From a virus: 42,739 nt of DNA. Location: IMG/VR virus record IMGVR_UViG_3300028388_004748, positions 1 through 42,739 of that record, one strand, 5' to 3'. Below the pieces are notes generated by a model that was not told the DNA's origin, searched no databases, and saw only the letters and a program-made list of their open reading frames with translations. Below, in pieces: positions 30,220 to 39,200 of this stretch (position 1 is its first letter; the number at the start of each line of letters is the position of its first letter). The translations under genes were made by a program, and so were the position numbers.

Positions 30220-31532
30220 CAATCATCCTCATATCCATAAAGAAGCCGTCGCCGTTTCTGGGTCATTAGATCGGGACGAGCAACCACTTGAGCATAATTG
30301 ACCCCAACACGATTTTCAGTTTTTCTATAAGACTTCTGCATGGCCGCGAGTTGGTTTCGCGCCATGGGTAGGTATTGCTGAACACGATCATCATTCTTTT
30401 GCATGCTCAGGTATGCGGCTGCTCCGTGAGTTAATATCTGCGACCATTTACGAGGCACCAGAGGAGCAGAGTAAGCATTATCATAAAGATCAAGTGGCTG
30501 TGACACATAGTAAACCTCGATGCGTTTTTCCTCGTTGGGATATTTGTTAAAGCGAACTTTCATGTAGCCGTCGTCACGCTCTTCGACCACAGTAAAATGA
30601 GTGGGATTGCCTTCTCCTACATTGGTGGGCGGATATTTAGAGTAGAACTGACCAATGTCTATTCCAGAGACTTCTGTGTTTGCTTTGTTTCCGTTTTGGA
30701 GAAACATGGGCTGACTGAGCTTTGCAATTGCTCCCAAGGGTCGTTCAGATGTGTAAGTAGCCGCTCCGGTGTGATCTGTAATCGCGAGGCCAAATGTAGG
30801 CAAAGATGACACATACACGTTTGTCCCACTTGCTCCCAAAAGACTAAAGAGGCCATCACCCCCACCAAGGTCTGACGTGATGGAGAATTTTCGGGTGGAG
30901 CTTGCATAAGAAACAGTGTAAGTGCTTGCGCCTTCAGCGTCTAGTTGAGTTTTGATTTCTGTGGCGAGACCCGAGGGAGAGTAAGTGCCCTGTGTAAGTG
31001 TGGCGGTGATTTCAGTCCCTGCGGTGGTCTCGGTGAAATCAATCTTGTTGTTCGTGGCGTTGATGACAATAGTGTCGGGTACGAGTTCGTAATCAAGCTT
31101 GAAGGCCTCATAAGTAAGTCCTGAAGCAGAATCCAGAGGATAATTAGCATCCAGATTAGCAGAAGTAGCGCCCGCAGAGTGTGTCGCGATTTGGTAAATA
31201 TTGTCGTCATTTTGAACCTTGATATGCCAGCCTTCAAGAGAATTTGTGGGTGCAACCGAAAATGTTAGACTTGGACTGCCTTCGGTGACTTGAATCGTAC
31301 CTGTTTCAAATTTGGGCTGGAGTTCCAGAATGATAGGATTTTTCGCCATAGCCCAGGGCCACAGCTCATCCACATCGGGAGAAATATCAGTCCCCCCAGT
31401 GAGGAGGGAATGATGAATTCTATTAAGGTAATAAAGAGCATCCGCCTCGAAGGCAGAGTTGCCATTAGTAATCTCTCCACAAAGGTCGAGGATCTTGTCC
31501 ACATAATCAGCAGTAGTGCGAAAATTAGCCAT
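30219..31532 (-). CDS. Head-tail adaptor (tubular A-like) with beta insert, 437 aa
   Basis: The N-terminal helical part (DYVDKILDLCGEITNGNSAFEADALYYLNRIHHSL) and the C-terminal helical part (LTHGAAAYLSMQKNDDRVQQYLPMARNQLAAMQ) match the gp4/gp11-type adaptor helices. Between them, at about residues 75-275, is a beta-rich insert including NNKIDFTE, ITATLTQGTYSPSGLATEIK and YTVSYASSTRKFSITSD, a strand pattern that I recognise from other virion proteins. The adaptor should sit below the portal ring. Confidence 0.68.
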   Translation of the reverse strand: MANFRTTADYVDKILDLCGEITNGNSAFEADALYYLNRIHHSLLTGGTDISPDVDELWPWAMAKNPIILELQPKFETGTIQVTEGSPSLTFSVAPTNSLEGWHIKVQNDDNIYQIATHSAGATSANLDANYPLDSASGLTYEAFKLDYELVPDTIVINATNNKIDFTETTAGTEITATLTQGTYSPSGLATEIKTQLDAEGASTYTVSYASSTRKFSITSDLGGGDGLFSLLGASGTNVYVSSLPTFGLAITDHTGAATYTSERPLGAIAKLSQPMFLQNGNKANTEVSGIDIGQFYSKYPPTNVGEGNPTHFTVVEERDDGYMKVRFNKYPNEEKRIEVYYVSQPLDLYDNAYSAPLVPRKWSQILTHGAAAYLSMQKNDDRVQQYLPMARNQLAAMQKSYRKTENRVGVNYAQVVARPDLMTQKRRRLLYGYEDD

Positions 31533-31550
31533 GATCCTCTCCCCTCAAGA

Positions 31551-32006
31551 TTACTTTTTCGTAGGCGCTTTCACCTCTTCTTTAGGCTTTGCCGCTGTTT
31601 TAGATTCTACCTTTTTTACGGAAGCCTTGGAAGCGGCATCTCGTGCAATAGCTGCATCCCCTTCACGCTCCTTTTTGATAGCAGTCAGCTCGGCTTGCAA
31701 ACGTCTGTTCTCTTGTTCAAGAGACATTTGCTGAATAGCCAATTGCTCATCTGCTGTCATAGGAGGCTCAAAGTCCTCGTGCTTTGCACCAATAACGGGT
31801 TCGCCGCTCTCTGAAAGGCGGCCAGCGGGTTCGCGGTTCTCATACCAGAGATTTCCGGAGCCTTTTGGCCATTCAAAATAGCGTGTACCCTTATGTACAA
31901 AAAGACGGTAAGGATTTACCTTAACCACCCGCTTTGTACGCTCATCACGATGATGAACCACATGGGGATCAAAGTCCCCAAGGGCTTTATGCTGTTGGTT
32001 TTCCAT
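31551..32006 (-). CDS. Hypothetical structural-region protein, 151 aa
   Basis: The N-terminal half has an aromatic segment (GTRYFEWPKGSGNLWYENRE). The second half is a coiled coil (LAIQQMSLEQENRRLQAELT) with a Lys/Ala-rich, disordered end (KVESKTAAKPKEEVKAPTKK). No family is recognised. Lying between coat accessory genes and the adaptor, it may be a minor head protein or assembly factor. Confidence 0.6.
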   Translation of the reverse strand: MENQQHKALGDFDPHVVHHRDERTKRVVKVNPYRLFVHKGTRYFEWPKGSGNLWYENREPAGRLSESGEPVIGAKHEDFEPPMTADEQLAIQQMSLEQENRRLQAELTAIKKEREGDAAIARDAASKASVKKVESKTAAKPKEEVKAPTKK

Positions 32007-32040
32007 TATATTTCCTAACTACCGAACCATTAGGTTTTAA

Positions 32041-32406
32041 TTACCAGCCAATAACCTCTACAAGTAAAGTAGTAGCGGCAACTGCGTCGGTGCCTGCAAC
32101 AAGTTCGACCGCTGGAGCATCAGAGGCGTTGTTATTGTCACCCTGATAAATGCGGAGTGTTTCCGCGCTCTTGTCAAACTTGTACATGTAGCCGTCGCCA
32201 GCATTGTCTTCAACGAACATCAAAGACTCTAGTGCATTAGGGCACCCGAGATCACCTTTAGTGAGGGCGACACCACCACTAGGGTAAGTGTCGGTTCCAT
32301 CACCAAATTCGATTTGATAGACGGCCCGATATTTCGAGCCGCCTGTGAGTTCGTCCTGACCTTCTTGCTTAGTATAGGTGAGATCACCTGCTGCAATATC
32401 AGCCAT
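32041..32406 (-). CDS. Head-associated beta protein, 121 aa
   Basis: The sequence is beta-rich with YQIEFGDGTDTYPSGGVALT and a later GDGYMYKFDKSAETLRIYQG. This combination is familiar from small proteins next to the coat gene of podo- and siphoviruses and is probably a decoration or head-completion protein. The role is by position and resemblance. GAGG lies upstream of the start. Confidence 0.6.
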   Translation of the reverse strand: MADIAAGDLTYTKQEGQDELTGGSKYRAVYQIEFGDGTDTYPSGGVALTKGDLGCPNALESLMFVEDNAGDGYMYKFDKSAETLRIYQGDNNNASDAPAVELVAGTDAVAATTLLVEVIGW

Positions 32407-32418
32407 TCCTTACCTCCC

Positions 32419-32880
32419 TTACGCCGAAGCCGTTAAGTTGTCCTGGTTTCCAGGAACTTCAGGATCGTCAATGCAAAGCATCCCATAGTACCCATCGCCA
32501 GCGGCTGTACCCGCATCAGCAGCCTGAGTGACATGCTCTAAAGCAACTGTCTCACCAGCAGCAATTGCTACGGGAGTATCCAGGTCAACATACATGATAG
32601 TACCTGCGGATGTTCCATCTGGGATGGTGATTTGGTCAATCAATACTTCACCAGTGGCGCTACCTTGCGTAGGACGACGATTGAATTCCACTACAGGAGC
32701 GGTGGTATCGGCAGCAACAGCAACCGCTACGTTAAACATAACTCGCTTAATGTAGCAGGGCTTTACACATACCATCTCACCGTGAACCGCAGCAGCAGCA
32801 TCAACAGCCTCAATGTCCAAGGCAGCAGAACCAGCAGGAATGAAGTATTCAAACATATTATTTGAACGTTCGTAAGCCAT
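32419..32880 (-). CDS. Head decoration protein candidate, 153 aa
   Basis: The protein is Ala/Val-rich and beta-like (KRVMFNVAVAVAADTTAPVV, later IMYVDLDTPVAIAAGETVAL). It lies 13 bases after the coat gene with its own AAGGAG. High small-residue content and position suggest a coat-stabilising decoration protein. No family is recognised with certainty. Confidence 0.58.
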   Translation of the reverse strand: MAYERSNNMFEYFIPAGSAALDIEAVDAAAAVHGEMVCVKPCYIKRVMFNVAVAVAADTTAPVVEFNRRPTQGSATGEVLIDQITIPDGTSAGTIMYVDLDTPVAIAAGETVALEHVTQAADAGTAAGDGYYGMLCIDDPEVPGNQDNLTASA

Positions 32881-32893
32881 TTCTATCTCCTTA

Positions 32894-33844
32894 TTATGAG
32901 CTTGTTAAGTGAACAACGCGGGCTTCGCCTGAGTTGGCACTATCTTTCCAAATTTGGTCGAAACCATAAATTCCGTACCATGCAACACCTTTAGAACGAC
33001 CGTAGTCTTCAGATTCCTTAGCGCGAAGCTCAGGATCTTGAACAACAGCCATGCAAACAGGATCTGCACCAAAGAAAACACCTTCACCGAGCACAGAGCC
33101 AGTACCTTGAGAAGCCGAAAGGGCTGAGGTGTGGTTCTGCTCAACGAAACGGATGTTTTCGATACGACCGATCTCCCCGTTGAACTTGGCAGAAGGATCA
33201 GTGTACTTCTTCCAGTCAACCCACTTGGGATCACTCATGAGGCCACGCTTGGCCTTGTAAGAAATGATCGCAACGTAATCATCGCCCATGTAAGGAGTGA
33301 TGTTCAATGTACCGTACATGTAGTCGCGAATTTGCTCCACATGGTACATGTTGAGGTTGCTAGTAGCGGCACTAGAAGCAGTACCATCGGTATCAAAAGT
33401 GGTGGTGGCAACTCCGGTAGGAATAGCCTTTACCTGACCAGCTTTGAAGGCCGTGGCTGCGCTGATGTCCATGCTCAAAGAGAGCTGGTCGCGCAATTTC
33501 ATTTGAATAGCGTTTTCCAAGTCAAAGTGACCGAGGTCAACCGCCAAGCTAGTGTATGGAATGGCTCGACCGCGCTCAGCAACTGTGATTGCTTGAGTGG
33601 ACAAGCTGATTGTGTCCTCTGGAATACGCTCTAATTCGTTCAGAGTATCGTCAGAGGGAACGGTGATGTTTGATACACGAGTAATCGTGATAGACTCACC
33701 TTCCTTACGTCCATAACCTGGCTCAGGCTTCACAAAGGTCATGAACTTAGCCTGTTCAATAGCGGCTTTGCGAATTCGTGAACTGAGGTCATGGTTTTTA
33801 TACACGCCCGAGGGTGCATCTGCTACCCAACTGTGTTGTGCCAT
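32894..33844 (-). CDS. Major capsid protein (HK97 fold, N4 gp56-type), 316 aa
   Basis: Features expected of the N4 gp56/P22-like coat family are present: a helical N-arm (LSSRIRKAAIEQAKFMTFV), the E-loop region (GRKEGESITITRVSNIT), EDTISLSTQAITVAERGRAI, the spine helix (FDLENAIQMKLRDQLSLSM), and a C-terminal domain with YVAIISYKAKRGLM and GVFFGADPVCMAVV. It follows the scaffold gene directly. AAGGAAGG precedes the ATG, and a stable hairpin lies in the leader. Confidence 0.82.
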   Translation of the reverse strand: MAQHSWVADAPSGVYKNHDLSSRIRKAAIEQAKFMTFVKPEPGYGRKEGESITITRVSNITVPSDDTLNELERIPEDTISLSTQAITVAERGRAIPYTSLAVDLGHFDLENAIQMKLRDQLSLSMDISAATAFKAGQVKAIPTGVATTTFDTDGTASSAATSNLNMYHVEQIRDYMYGTLNITPYMGDDYVAIISYKAKRGLMSDPKWVDWKKYTDPSAKFNGEIGRIENIRFVEQNHTSALSASQGTGSVLGEGVFFGADPVCMAVVQDPELRAKESEDYGRSKGVAWYGIYGFDQIWKDSANSGEARVVHLTSS

Positions 33845-33865
33845 ATAAAACCTTCCTTAGTTAGT

Positions 33866-33887
33866 GCGGACAACACCCTGTTGCCGC
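33866..33887 (-). other. Hairpin between scaffold and coat genes
   Basis: GCGGACAACA and TGTTGCCGC pair over nine positions with one bulged base and a three-base loop. It lies in the 53-base gap ahead of the coat gene ribosome binding site, without a U run. It may stabilise or set the 5' end of the abundant coat mRNA. Confidence 0.4.
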
Positions 33888-33897
33888 TAGTTAATCA

Positions 33898-34674
33898 CTA
33901 TCTATTCCTATGCTGTTTAACTTGACTAATAAAATCAAGTGGTTTGTTCTCTTTTGTTTGAGAAGTTTGCGGGGTTACCGGAATGTTACCACCTGAGCTT
34001 GGTCCGGCCTTTGTCTGGGGTAGTTCGCGGGTGGGTTTTTGAGCTTCTACGAAATTCTGGAAGCGTTCACGCACTTTCGTAGCCACAAAGTCGTATGCTT
34101 TCTCAGGATTTCGCCGTGCCATGGCCGCGACTACTTCCTGGTTCTGGTTTGCGACAAGGTCCACAATGTCACGCATGTCAGCCAAATCAGGGTGTCGGTT
34201 AGTAAAACTGTTCCAGATTTGCTCATTTCTCTGAGCTTGCGTTTGTTGCGAGGTAACCTCATTCATGACCTCCTCTTTGATCTTTTTTCGTTGTTTATTA
34301 AGATATTCTACTGGATTTGCATAAAACTCATCCATGTCCATTTCAGGGTCATCTTGGGCCTGGTTGGCAAGTTGCTGGGGAACATGGCCAGGATTCTGGC
34401 GCATCATCTCTTGCATGGTCTCAAGACGAGCTGCTTCCACCATGCGCTCAGCCTCAAGCTCTGTGTTGCGGTTTTTAAGGTACTCGAAAGCCGCCTTCTC
34501 GTCGTTGAACTTCTGCCCGTCTACCTCGAAATACTGTTCTTGTTGCTGGGGAGCTGCTTCCTGTTCCTGGGGCGCTGCTACCTCTTGGTTGCCCTCGCCT
34601 GTAGGAAGGTCGCCAGAAGTGGCATCCCCAAGCGTTCCACTTTGCTCTGATAATTGGTCTAATGTCTCGCTCAT
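33898..34674 (-). CDS. Scaffolding protein, 258 aa
   Basis: The protein is acidic and Gln/Glu-rich with a disordered N-terminus (PQEQEAAPQQQEQYF). A middle segment YFEVDGQKFNDEKAAFEYLK and a helical core (KKIKEEVMNEVTSQQ) follow, and it ends in a short basic helix (DFISQVKQHRNR), the usual coat-binding end. Location between portal and coat is standard. The start overlaps the preceding small gene as ATGA. Confidence 0.78.
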   Translation of the reverse strand: MSETLDQLSEQSGTLGDATSGDLPTGEGNQEVAAPQEQEAAPQQQEQYFEVDGQKFNDEKAAFEYLKNRNTELEAERMVEAARLETMQEMMRQNPGHVPQQLANQAQDDPEMDMDEFYANPVEYLNKQRKKIKEEVMNEVTSQQTQAQRNEQIWNSFTNRHPDLADMRDIVDLVANQNQEVVAAMARRNPEKAYDFVATKVRERFQNFVEAQKPTRELPQTKAGPSSGGNIPVTPQTSQTKENKPLDFISQVKQHRNR

Positions 34675-34919
34675 TCTTTCTCCTTGGTTAAGCGTTCATA
34701 GTTTTTAAGTTTTGCATTTATGTCATCCATAATGGATGAATAAGCACTACATTCCGCCACCAGAGCCAAATTAGCGGATTTTGTATTTCTAAAATCACCT
34801 ACGAGACGACGGTAAGCCATCTCTTTTTTCTGTTCCAACATAGGAAGGAGAACACTGGCGACTAGGTGAAGTTGCCGGTACTCGTTAAGCTGTTCTTGCG
34901 TGAGTTCCTTCTTTCTCAC
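34671..34919 (-). CDS. Small helical protein between portal and scaffold, 82 aa
   Basis: The gene overlaps both neighbours by ATGA, so portal, this gene and scaffold are translationally linked. The product is almost entirely helical and charged (LTQEQLNEYRQLHLVASVLL, DDINAKLKNYERLTKEKE). The role is unknown; a head assembly factor is likely by position. Confidence 0.6.
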   Translation of the reverse strand: MRKKELTQEQLNEYRQLHLVASVLLPMLEQKKEMAYRRLVGDFRNTKSANLALVAECSAYSSIMDDINAKLKNYERLTKEKE

Positions 34920-36805
34920 TGATTACCTCCAGGAACTTGTTGCCCACCAAAACCCTCGGGCGGAATCGTGGCTGCAAAAGCCTCCGCTAACCCGCTTTGG
35001 GTATTAGTAGCCGCAGGAGTTTGGGACATGTCGGTGTTAGGACTAATTTGACCTCCAATACCCTGAATCCCCCCTGCGGCTGGTCGGTCAATCTCGATTT
35101 TATGCTTATCAATGTCGAGAGTGGACATGATTTCTCCAAGAAGTTTACCCATGTCGTATTTTTGAATAAATTCCTCGATAAGAAGCTCGGAGCTTGCAAT
35201 GGTTTGTAAAAGAGTTGTGAACTTCTGGAAATCTTGGGCACGAGCCAGTGTCTGAGAGATCCCATAAACTTTGAACTTAAAACCTCCCACAGTGGACACG
35301 AAAATGTCCTCAGGATCAATCTGGCTGAGTTCCGTTCCACGCTTCTCACCAAAAAGAGAAACAAAGATGTCTTTGGAAATCATGTCCCAGTTTTGAGCAA
35401 TCATACACCAAGCCATTTCTAATTCAGGAGTGATTTGGTTTTCCTCAATCTGCTTTGAGATTCCTTGAAACACACTGGTAATGGTTTGAGACTGCTCCAC
35501 GACCTCAGTGGCCTTAACAGCGCGATCCGGTAAAACACCCGAACGAAGGTCTGTGGTAAGAGCAGAAGAGTTGTACTCCTGGTTCAAAAGATTGAAAACG
35601 TTGAGAGCATCATTGGGAACATCCGTGGCCTCTAAGGGTTCCATCACTTTTGCCCCAGGAGGCAAAGAAGATTTTACAAGAAGAGCAATTCCGGGAGGGA
35701 TTCCATCAGAAACTTGCGTCGGATCTACTAAATCATCCACACGAACTTGCGAGGGAGCATGAACCTTTTTAAAGGCGGCATCAAGAATGAGATTGAGCAT
35801 CTCAATAAGAGTGTGATTGTGTTTAGTGGCAGCGTCCATAAGAGCGATAGGCCAGACAGCTCCATCCACTTCAATTAAAGGTGTGTGATTATAAGGGTCT
35901 TTTTGGTGCCAAAGAGGGTTTGGAGTGGGTTTGCGAATCACCTCAGTATCGTTAGCCACGGTGAACACAATATTCTCGTAAAGAAGCTCACCATCTTCGC
36001 CAACAATGTCTCCCCAATACTCTTTGATGCGAACTTGAGGACGGTGGGCGCGCTGGGTGTGGTCGTTAGCTTGATCTGTTTCACGCTCCTTGTCCCGACG
36101 CTCATAGGATTCCTCATTTGTAGCGGTAGAAAGACGCTTAACGGCTTCGAGATCATAGATGGCATTCTCACCGCGAGCTTTTTTGTAAACCTCGTGAAGA
36201 TCCATCCACATTTCTTCAATAACATAAAGACCTTTTCCCGTGGGGTCAGGATAGTAGTTAGCACCCCGAACGCGATCAAATTTAAGCTGCCAAGTTTTGT
36301 CATCTACAGCGAGGACTTTCTTACTATAGTCCTTACCCTTGCCAGCCTTTTTGAGCTTGTATTTTTGCTTAGGAATAAGTTCCCCATGGGTCTTGGAAAT
36401 CATAAGACCCCCCAAAAGACCACGCTGAACTAGCGAACCAACATGGGAGAAATATTTGGCCTGCTTGAGCATGAATGCTAGAAGTTTTTCCGCCTCATGT
36501 TTTCTAACAGGAAGAGTTTCCTCAGGCTGTGTCCCATCATGCTGGTATTCAATACCAAACCATTCTCCCAGATCAGCCAAAGCTTGTTGAAAAAAAGATT
36601 TCGTGGATTCCACAGACATACGCACCTTGGAAAGGATTTCCGTGCTCTGACCCTCGTTCTTGTGAGAGAAATCGTGGCGCATGTGGTACATGTCATAGTT
36701 AGCTTCATCTAAGCGCATTCGATTCTCTTTAACCGTGTCAGCCTCGTTCCAACAAGACTCCATGTATTTGAGCATGTCTGAATCAGAATGGTTTTTTGGT
36801 AGCAT
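34916..36805 (-). CDS. Portal protein, 629 aa
   Basis: Size, gene order (large terminase, portal, scaffold, coat) and sequence features (N-terminal WNEADTVKENRMRLDEANYD, a stem region with PSQVRVDDLVDPTQVSDGIP, GALLV-type loop, EYNSSALTTDLRSGVLPDRA and long C-terminal helices) fit podoviral portals of the P22/large type. It should form the 12-subunit ring through which DNA is packaged. The start overlaps the terminase end by 23 bases; GGAGGAAGGAT precedes the ATG. Confidence 0.78.
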   Translation of the reverse strand: MLPKNHSDSDMLKYMESCWNEADTVKENRMRLDEANYDMYHMRHDFSHKNEGQSTEILSKVRMSVESTKSFFQQALADLGEWFGIEYQHDGTQPEETLPVRKHEAEKLLAFMLKQAKYFSHVGSLVQRGLLGGLMISKTHGELIPKQKYKLKKAGKGKDYSKKVLAVDDKTWQLKFDRVRGANYYPDPTGKGLYVIEEMWMDLHEVYKKARGENAIYDLEAVKRLSTATNEESYERRDKERETDQANDHTQRAHRPQVRIKEYWGDIVGEDGELLYENIVFTVANDTEVIRKPTPNPLWHQKDPYNHTPLIEVDGAVWPIALMDAATKHNHTLIEMLNLILDAAFKKVHAPSQVRVDDLVDPTQVSDGIPPGIALLVKSSLPPGAKVMEPLEATDVPNDALNVFNLLNQEYNSSALTTDLRSGVLPDRAVKATEVVEQSQTITSVFQGISKQIEENQITPELEMAWCMIAQNWDMISKDIFVSLFGEKRGTELSQIDPEDIFVSTVGGFKFKVYGISQTLARAQDFQKFTTLLQTIASSELLIEEFIQKYDMGKLLGEIMSTLDIDKHKIEIDRPAAGGIQGIGGQISPNTDMSQTPAATNTQSGLAEAFAATIPPEGFGGQQVPGGNQ

Positions 36806-38354
36806 TGTTTATCCTTCCTCCGCCTAGGGCGAATCCGTAATGAGGTGTCGGAATCTTTATATTATTGTATCGTGCAATCTTTCTATGCGCTCCACAAGCC
36901 AAATATTGAAACGCATCATGGGGATGGGAATGGGAATCTTTAATAGGACGAGGTTTTGAAGACTCAATATCAGTTTGTTTATTCTCATAACGATACCCAC
37001 CTGCAAAACCTTCCAAGAGAACAGGCACACCAATGGGATCTAAAAGCAATCCTGGACCATCTCTGTCTATATATAGTAAGAAATGTTCCACACCAGACTT
37101 CCTAGCCTCAAAATCAATCGGACCAGGCTCGATATTGATGATTCCGGCAGAATTTCGCATTTCTTGGACACATGTACGGGCATCAGTCTGCGCTCGCTGG
37201 AATCCCGCAGGGTCAATGAAATGAAAATGGTCTTTTTGAGGATTATTCCACTCCGGATAACGGAGTTTTACCTCGTTCATGACTTTTCGAGAGAAAGTAT
37301 TGATCCCTTCGTTCTGAGATACCCATTCTTTTAGGACAATGAGCTGATTTCCCCTCATCTGCGCCATGATACAAGCAGGAGTTAGTCCAAAATCCCAACC
37401 AAAAAGAAGCGGAAGCCCCATGTGAGGGTCTTGAGGGCTTTTAGCTACATGAATATCTCGCCGAAAATTGGGATAGACAGGCATTCCAGCGAATGTACTC
37501 CAATTTCTCTCATATTCTCTTAGATATTGGTGAGTGGGGAGAGAACGTTCCAAAGCTTTCTGGAATTCATCAGAGCGTTTATCCGGATGTGCAGTGTAAT
37601 GCAGATCCATCACCGCAAACTCGTTGTTGGGATTCTTCCAAAGTTCCACACCTTGCATAGGGTGTTTTACCGGAGAGGGTGCGATCTCAGGAAAATCACT
37701 TCCCTTCGAGTTGATTTTATCGAAAACAATCTTTTTAAAAAAGCCCGGAGACCGAGAAGATACTAGCACCATGCGGCCACCCCCGTCCGTGGTAGGCTTG
37801 GCCCCGGTATAGAACTCCTCGGCCTGGGGCCAAAAGGCAGATTCATCTCCAAAAATCCCAGAGAAAGTAAACTGACGAAGCTGGTCAGCACCCATGGGAA
37901 AACCTTCTATATATGAAGTGACATTGTCGCCGAAATCAAGCTCTAACTTAGGGGGAGATTTGGTCATTCTCCCCCCAACAAGTTTGGGGAGTAAGGCTTT
38001 GGGGATCTTGTCAGGTGGTATTTTGTGATACATGAACTCCGCACGGGCCACGAGTTCTTTGGCATCGTCTTCCTTCTTTGAAACAAATGCCCATTCTCGA
38101 CCTGCGTGAAAAAGAATGTCCCAAAAGGCCAGGCCAATGCAGGTCCAACTCATAGTCATACGACGAGATTTAGGAACCGCGATCTTCTTTTCCTTTTGCC
38201 AAAGACGGGTAAAGAAATGAAGGTAATCATAGTCGGGAAATCGCTTTACAGGATTATCAGCATCAACAGCATCACGAGTGAAGACACATTCCGTGAGAAA
38301 TTTCCACGGGTCGTCTCGATAACTTTTTACTCTTAGTAGCGTTTCCTGTTCCAT
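36783..38354 (-). CDS. Terminase large subunit, 523 aa
   Basis: The ATPase domain has a Walker A-like PKSRRMTMSW near residues 61-70 (the Lys/Arg-rich viral form) and a Walker B IFGDESA. The nuclease domain (RNase H-like) starts near LLFGWDFGLTPACIM, with later HFIDPAG and a final PIKDSHSHPHDAFQYLACGA. The start is taken at the ATG at 38354, five bases after the previous stop; a TTG at 38381 would add nine residues. The enzyme cuts and pumps DNA through the portal. Confidence 0.88.
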   Translation of the reverse strand: MEQETLLRVKSYRDDPWKFLTECVFTRDAVDADNPVKRFPDYDYLHFFTRLWQKEKKIAVPKSRRMTMSWTCIGLAFWDILFHAGREWAFVSKKEDDAKELVARAEFMYHKIPPDKIPKALLPKLVGGRMTKSPPKLELDFGDNVTSYIEGFPMGADQLRQFTFSGIFGDESAFWPQAEEFYTGAKPTTDGGGRMVLVSSRSPGFFKKIVFDKINSKGSDFPEIAPSPVKHPMQGVELWKNPNNEFAVMDLHYTAHPDKRSDEFQKALERSLPTHQYLREYERNWSTFAGMPVYPNFRRDIHVAKSPQDPHMGLPLLFGWDFGLTPACIMAQMRGNQLIVLKEWVSQNEGINTFSRKVMNEVKLRYPEWNNPQKDHFHFIDPAGFQRAQTDARTCVQEMRNSAGIINIEPGPIDFEARKSGVEHFLLYIDRDGPGLLLDPIGVPVLLEGFAGGYRYENKQTDIESSKPRPIKDSHSHPHDAFQYLACGAHRKIARYNNIKIPTPHYGFALGGGRINNATKKPF

Positions 38355-38359
38355 ATCCC

Positions 38360-38962
38360 CTACATGTTCTTTTCTAGCCAATCGTCAAAACGATCTAGCT
38401 CTACGGTTTCTTTAGACTCCGCGTCCTCGTGATCCACGTTGATTACTTCGCCGTCGCTTTCGGGGAGTTCTGGGTGTTTTGCCTCCACGTCTTTCATGTC
38501 TCCTAGTTGGTCTAACTTTGCGAAAACCGCTCCAAGGGAAACTTCCACCTTGGCATCCATTTGTTGAGCGGGTTTCCCCGTCATCTTCTCGATCAACCAC
38601 CTAGCAGCCCCCTCTTTCTTCTCTAAATCTACTTTGTCAGAGCGTAAGATTTCCTCCATAGTGTCAAATGCCTCTGGTAAAAGGTCTTTCATTCGATTTT
38701 CTGCATCGGATGCAAAGATTTTGTCCCTATAACGCTCAACTTCCTCTTGCATCTTAGGGTCACGAAACAGCAAGTATAAATACTGCTGATTATATCCTAA
38801 ACGCTCAGATATTTTGCTATAAGGCTTTCCTAAAGCATAAAGACGGCAAGCCTCCCGCTGACGATGGTTAAGAGCCTTCTCGGGATGAAGACCCTTAGTC
38901 TCATAGGCAGTTTGGGAGGGTGACATCTCCTCAGACTGCTCATCAGAATTCGTAGTGGTCAT
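38360..38962 (-). CDS. Terminase small subunit-like protein, 200 aa
   Basis: Residues about 35-75 (LNHRQREACRLYALGKPYSK, then ISERLGYNQQYLYLLFRDP) form a helix-turn-helix like the DNA-recognition end of small terminases, followed by long helices for oligomerisation and an acidic C-terminus. It stands directly before the large terminase. Of two close ATGs, the one at 38962 has GAGG nearby; 38974 is possible. Confidence 0.68.
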   Translation of the reverse strand: MTTTNSDEQSEEMSPSQTAYETKGLHPEKALNHRQREACRLYALGKPYSKISERLGYNQQYLYLLFRDPKMQEEVERYRDKIFASDAENRMKDLLPEAFDTMEEILRSDKVDLEKKEGAARWLIEKMTGKPAQQMDAKVEVSLGAVFAKLDQLGDMKDVEAKHPELPESDGEVINVDHEDAESKETVELDRFDDWLEKNM

Positions 38963-39200
38963 CTTCCTCTTCATTATTAAACTTGCCTTTGGTTATTTCC
39001 GTAATGGCAAAGTTATCTATAGCAGAGACAGGGACCACTACGGATTTCTTACCCTTACCCCCAACCTCGATGTATTTATGTGTAAGAAAAAGGTCTGCAA
39101 TGTGTTCACAGTTGTAGACATGAGCATGAGCCACATCCCAATCAAATGTAAATTGCCGACCCTTAATGGTTTCGAGTTTTACTTTAAATTTTCTCATCAT
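38943..39200 (-). CDS. Hypothetical protein, 85 aa
   Basis: A small mixed strand-helix protein with an early basic strand (KFKVKLETIKGRQFTFDWD), a His/Cys-containing helix, a strand (KKSVVVPVSAIDNFAITEIT) and an acidic end. AAGGAG lies seven bases before the first ATG, which overlaps the preceding stop (ATGA). It lies just before the terminase genes; the role is unknown. Confidence 0.58.
   Translation of the reverse strand: MMRKFKVKLETIKGRQFTFDWDVAHAHVYNCEHIADLFLTHKYIEVGGKGKKSVVVPVSAIDNFAITEITKGKFNNEEEDDHYEF

Noticed and set aside
34039-34650. 203-codon + strand frame opposite the scaffold gene
   Set aside because: Antisense shadow. The - strand frame has the expected scaffold composition, overlapping starts and a conserved location.
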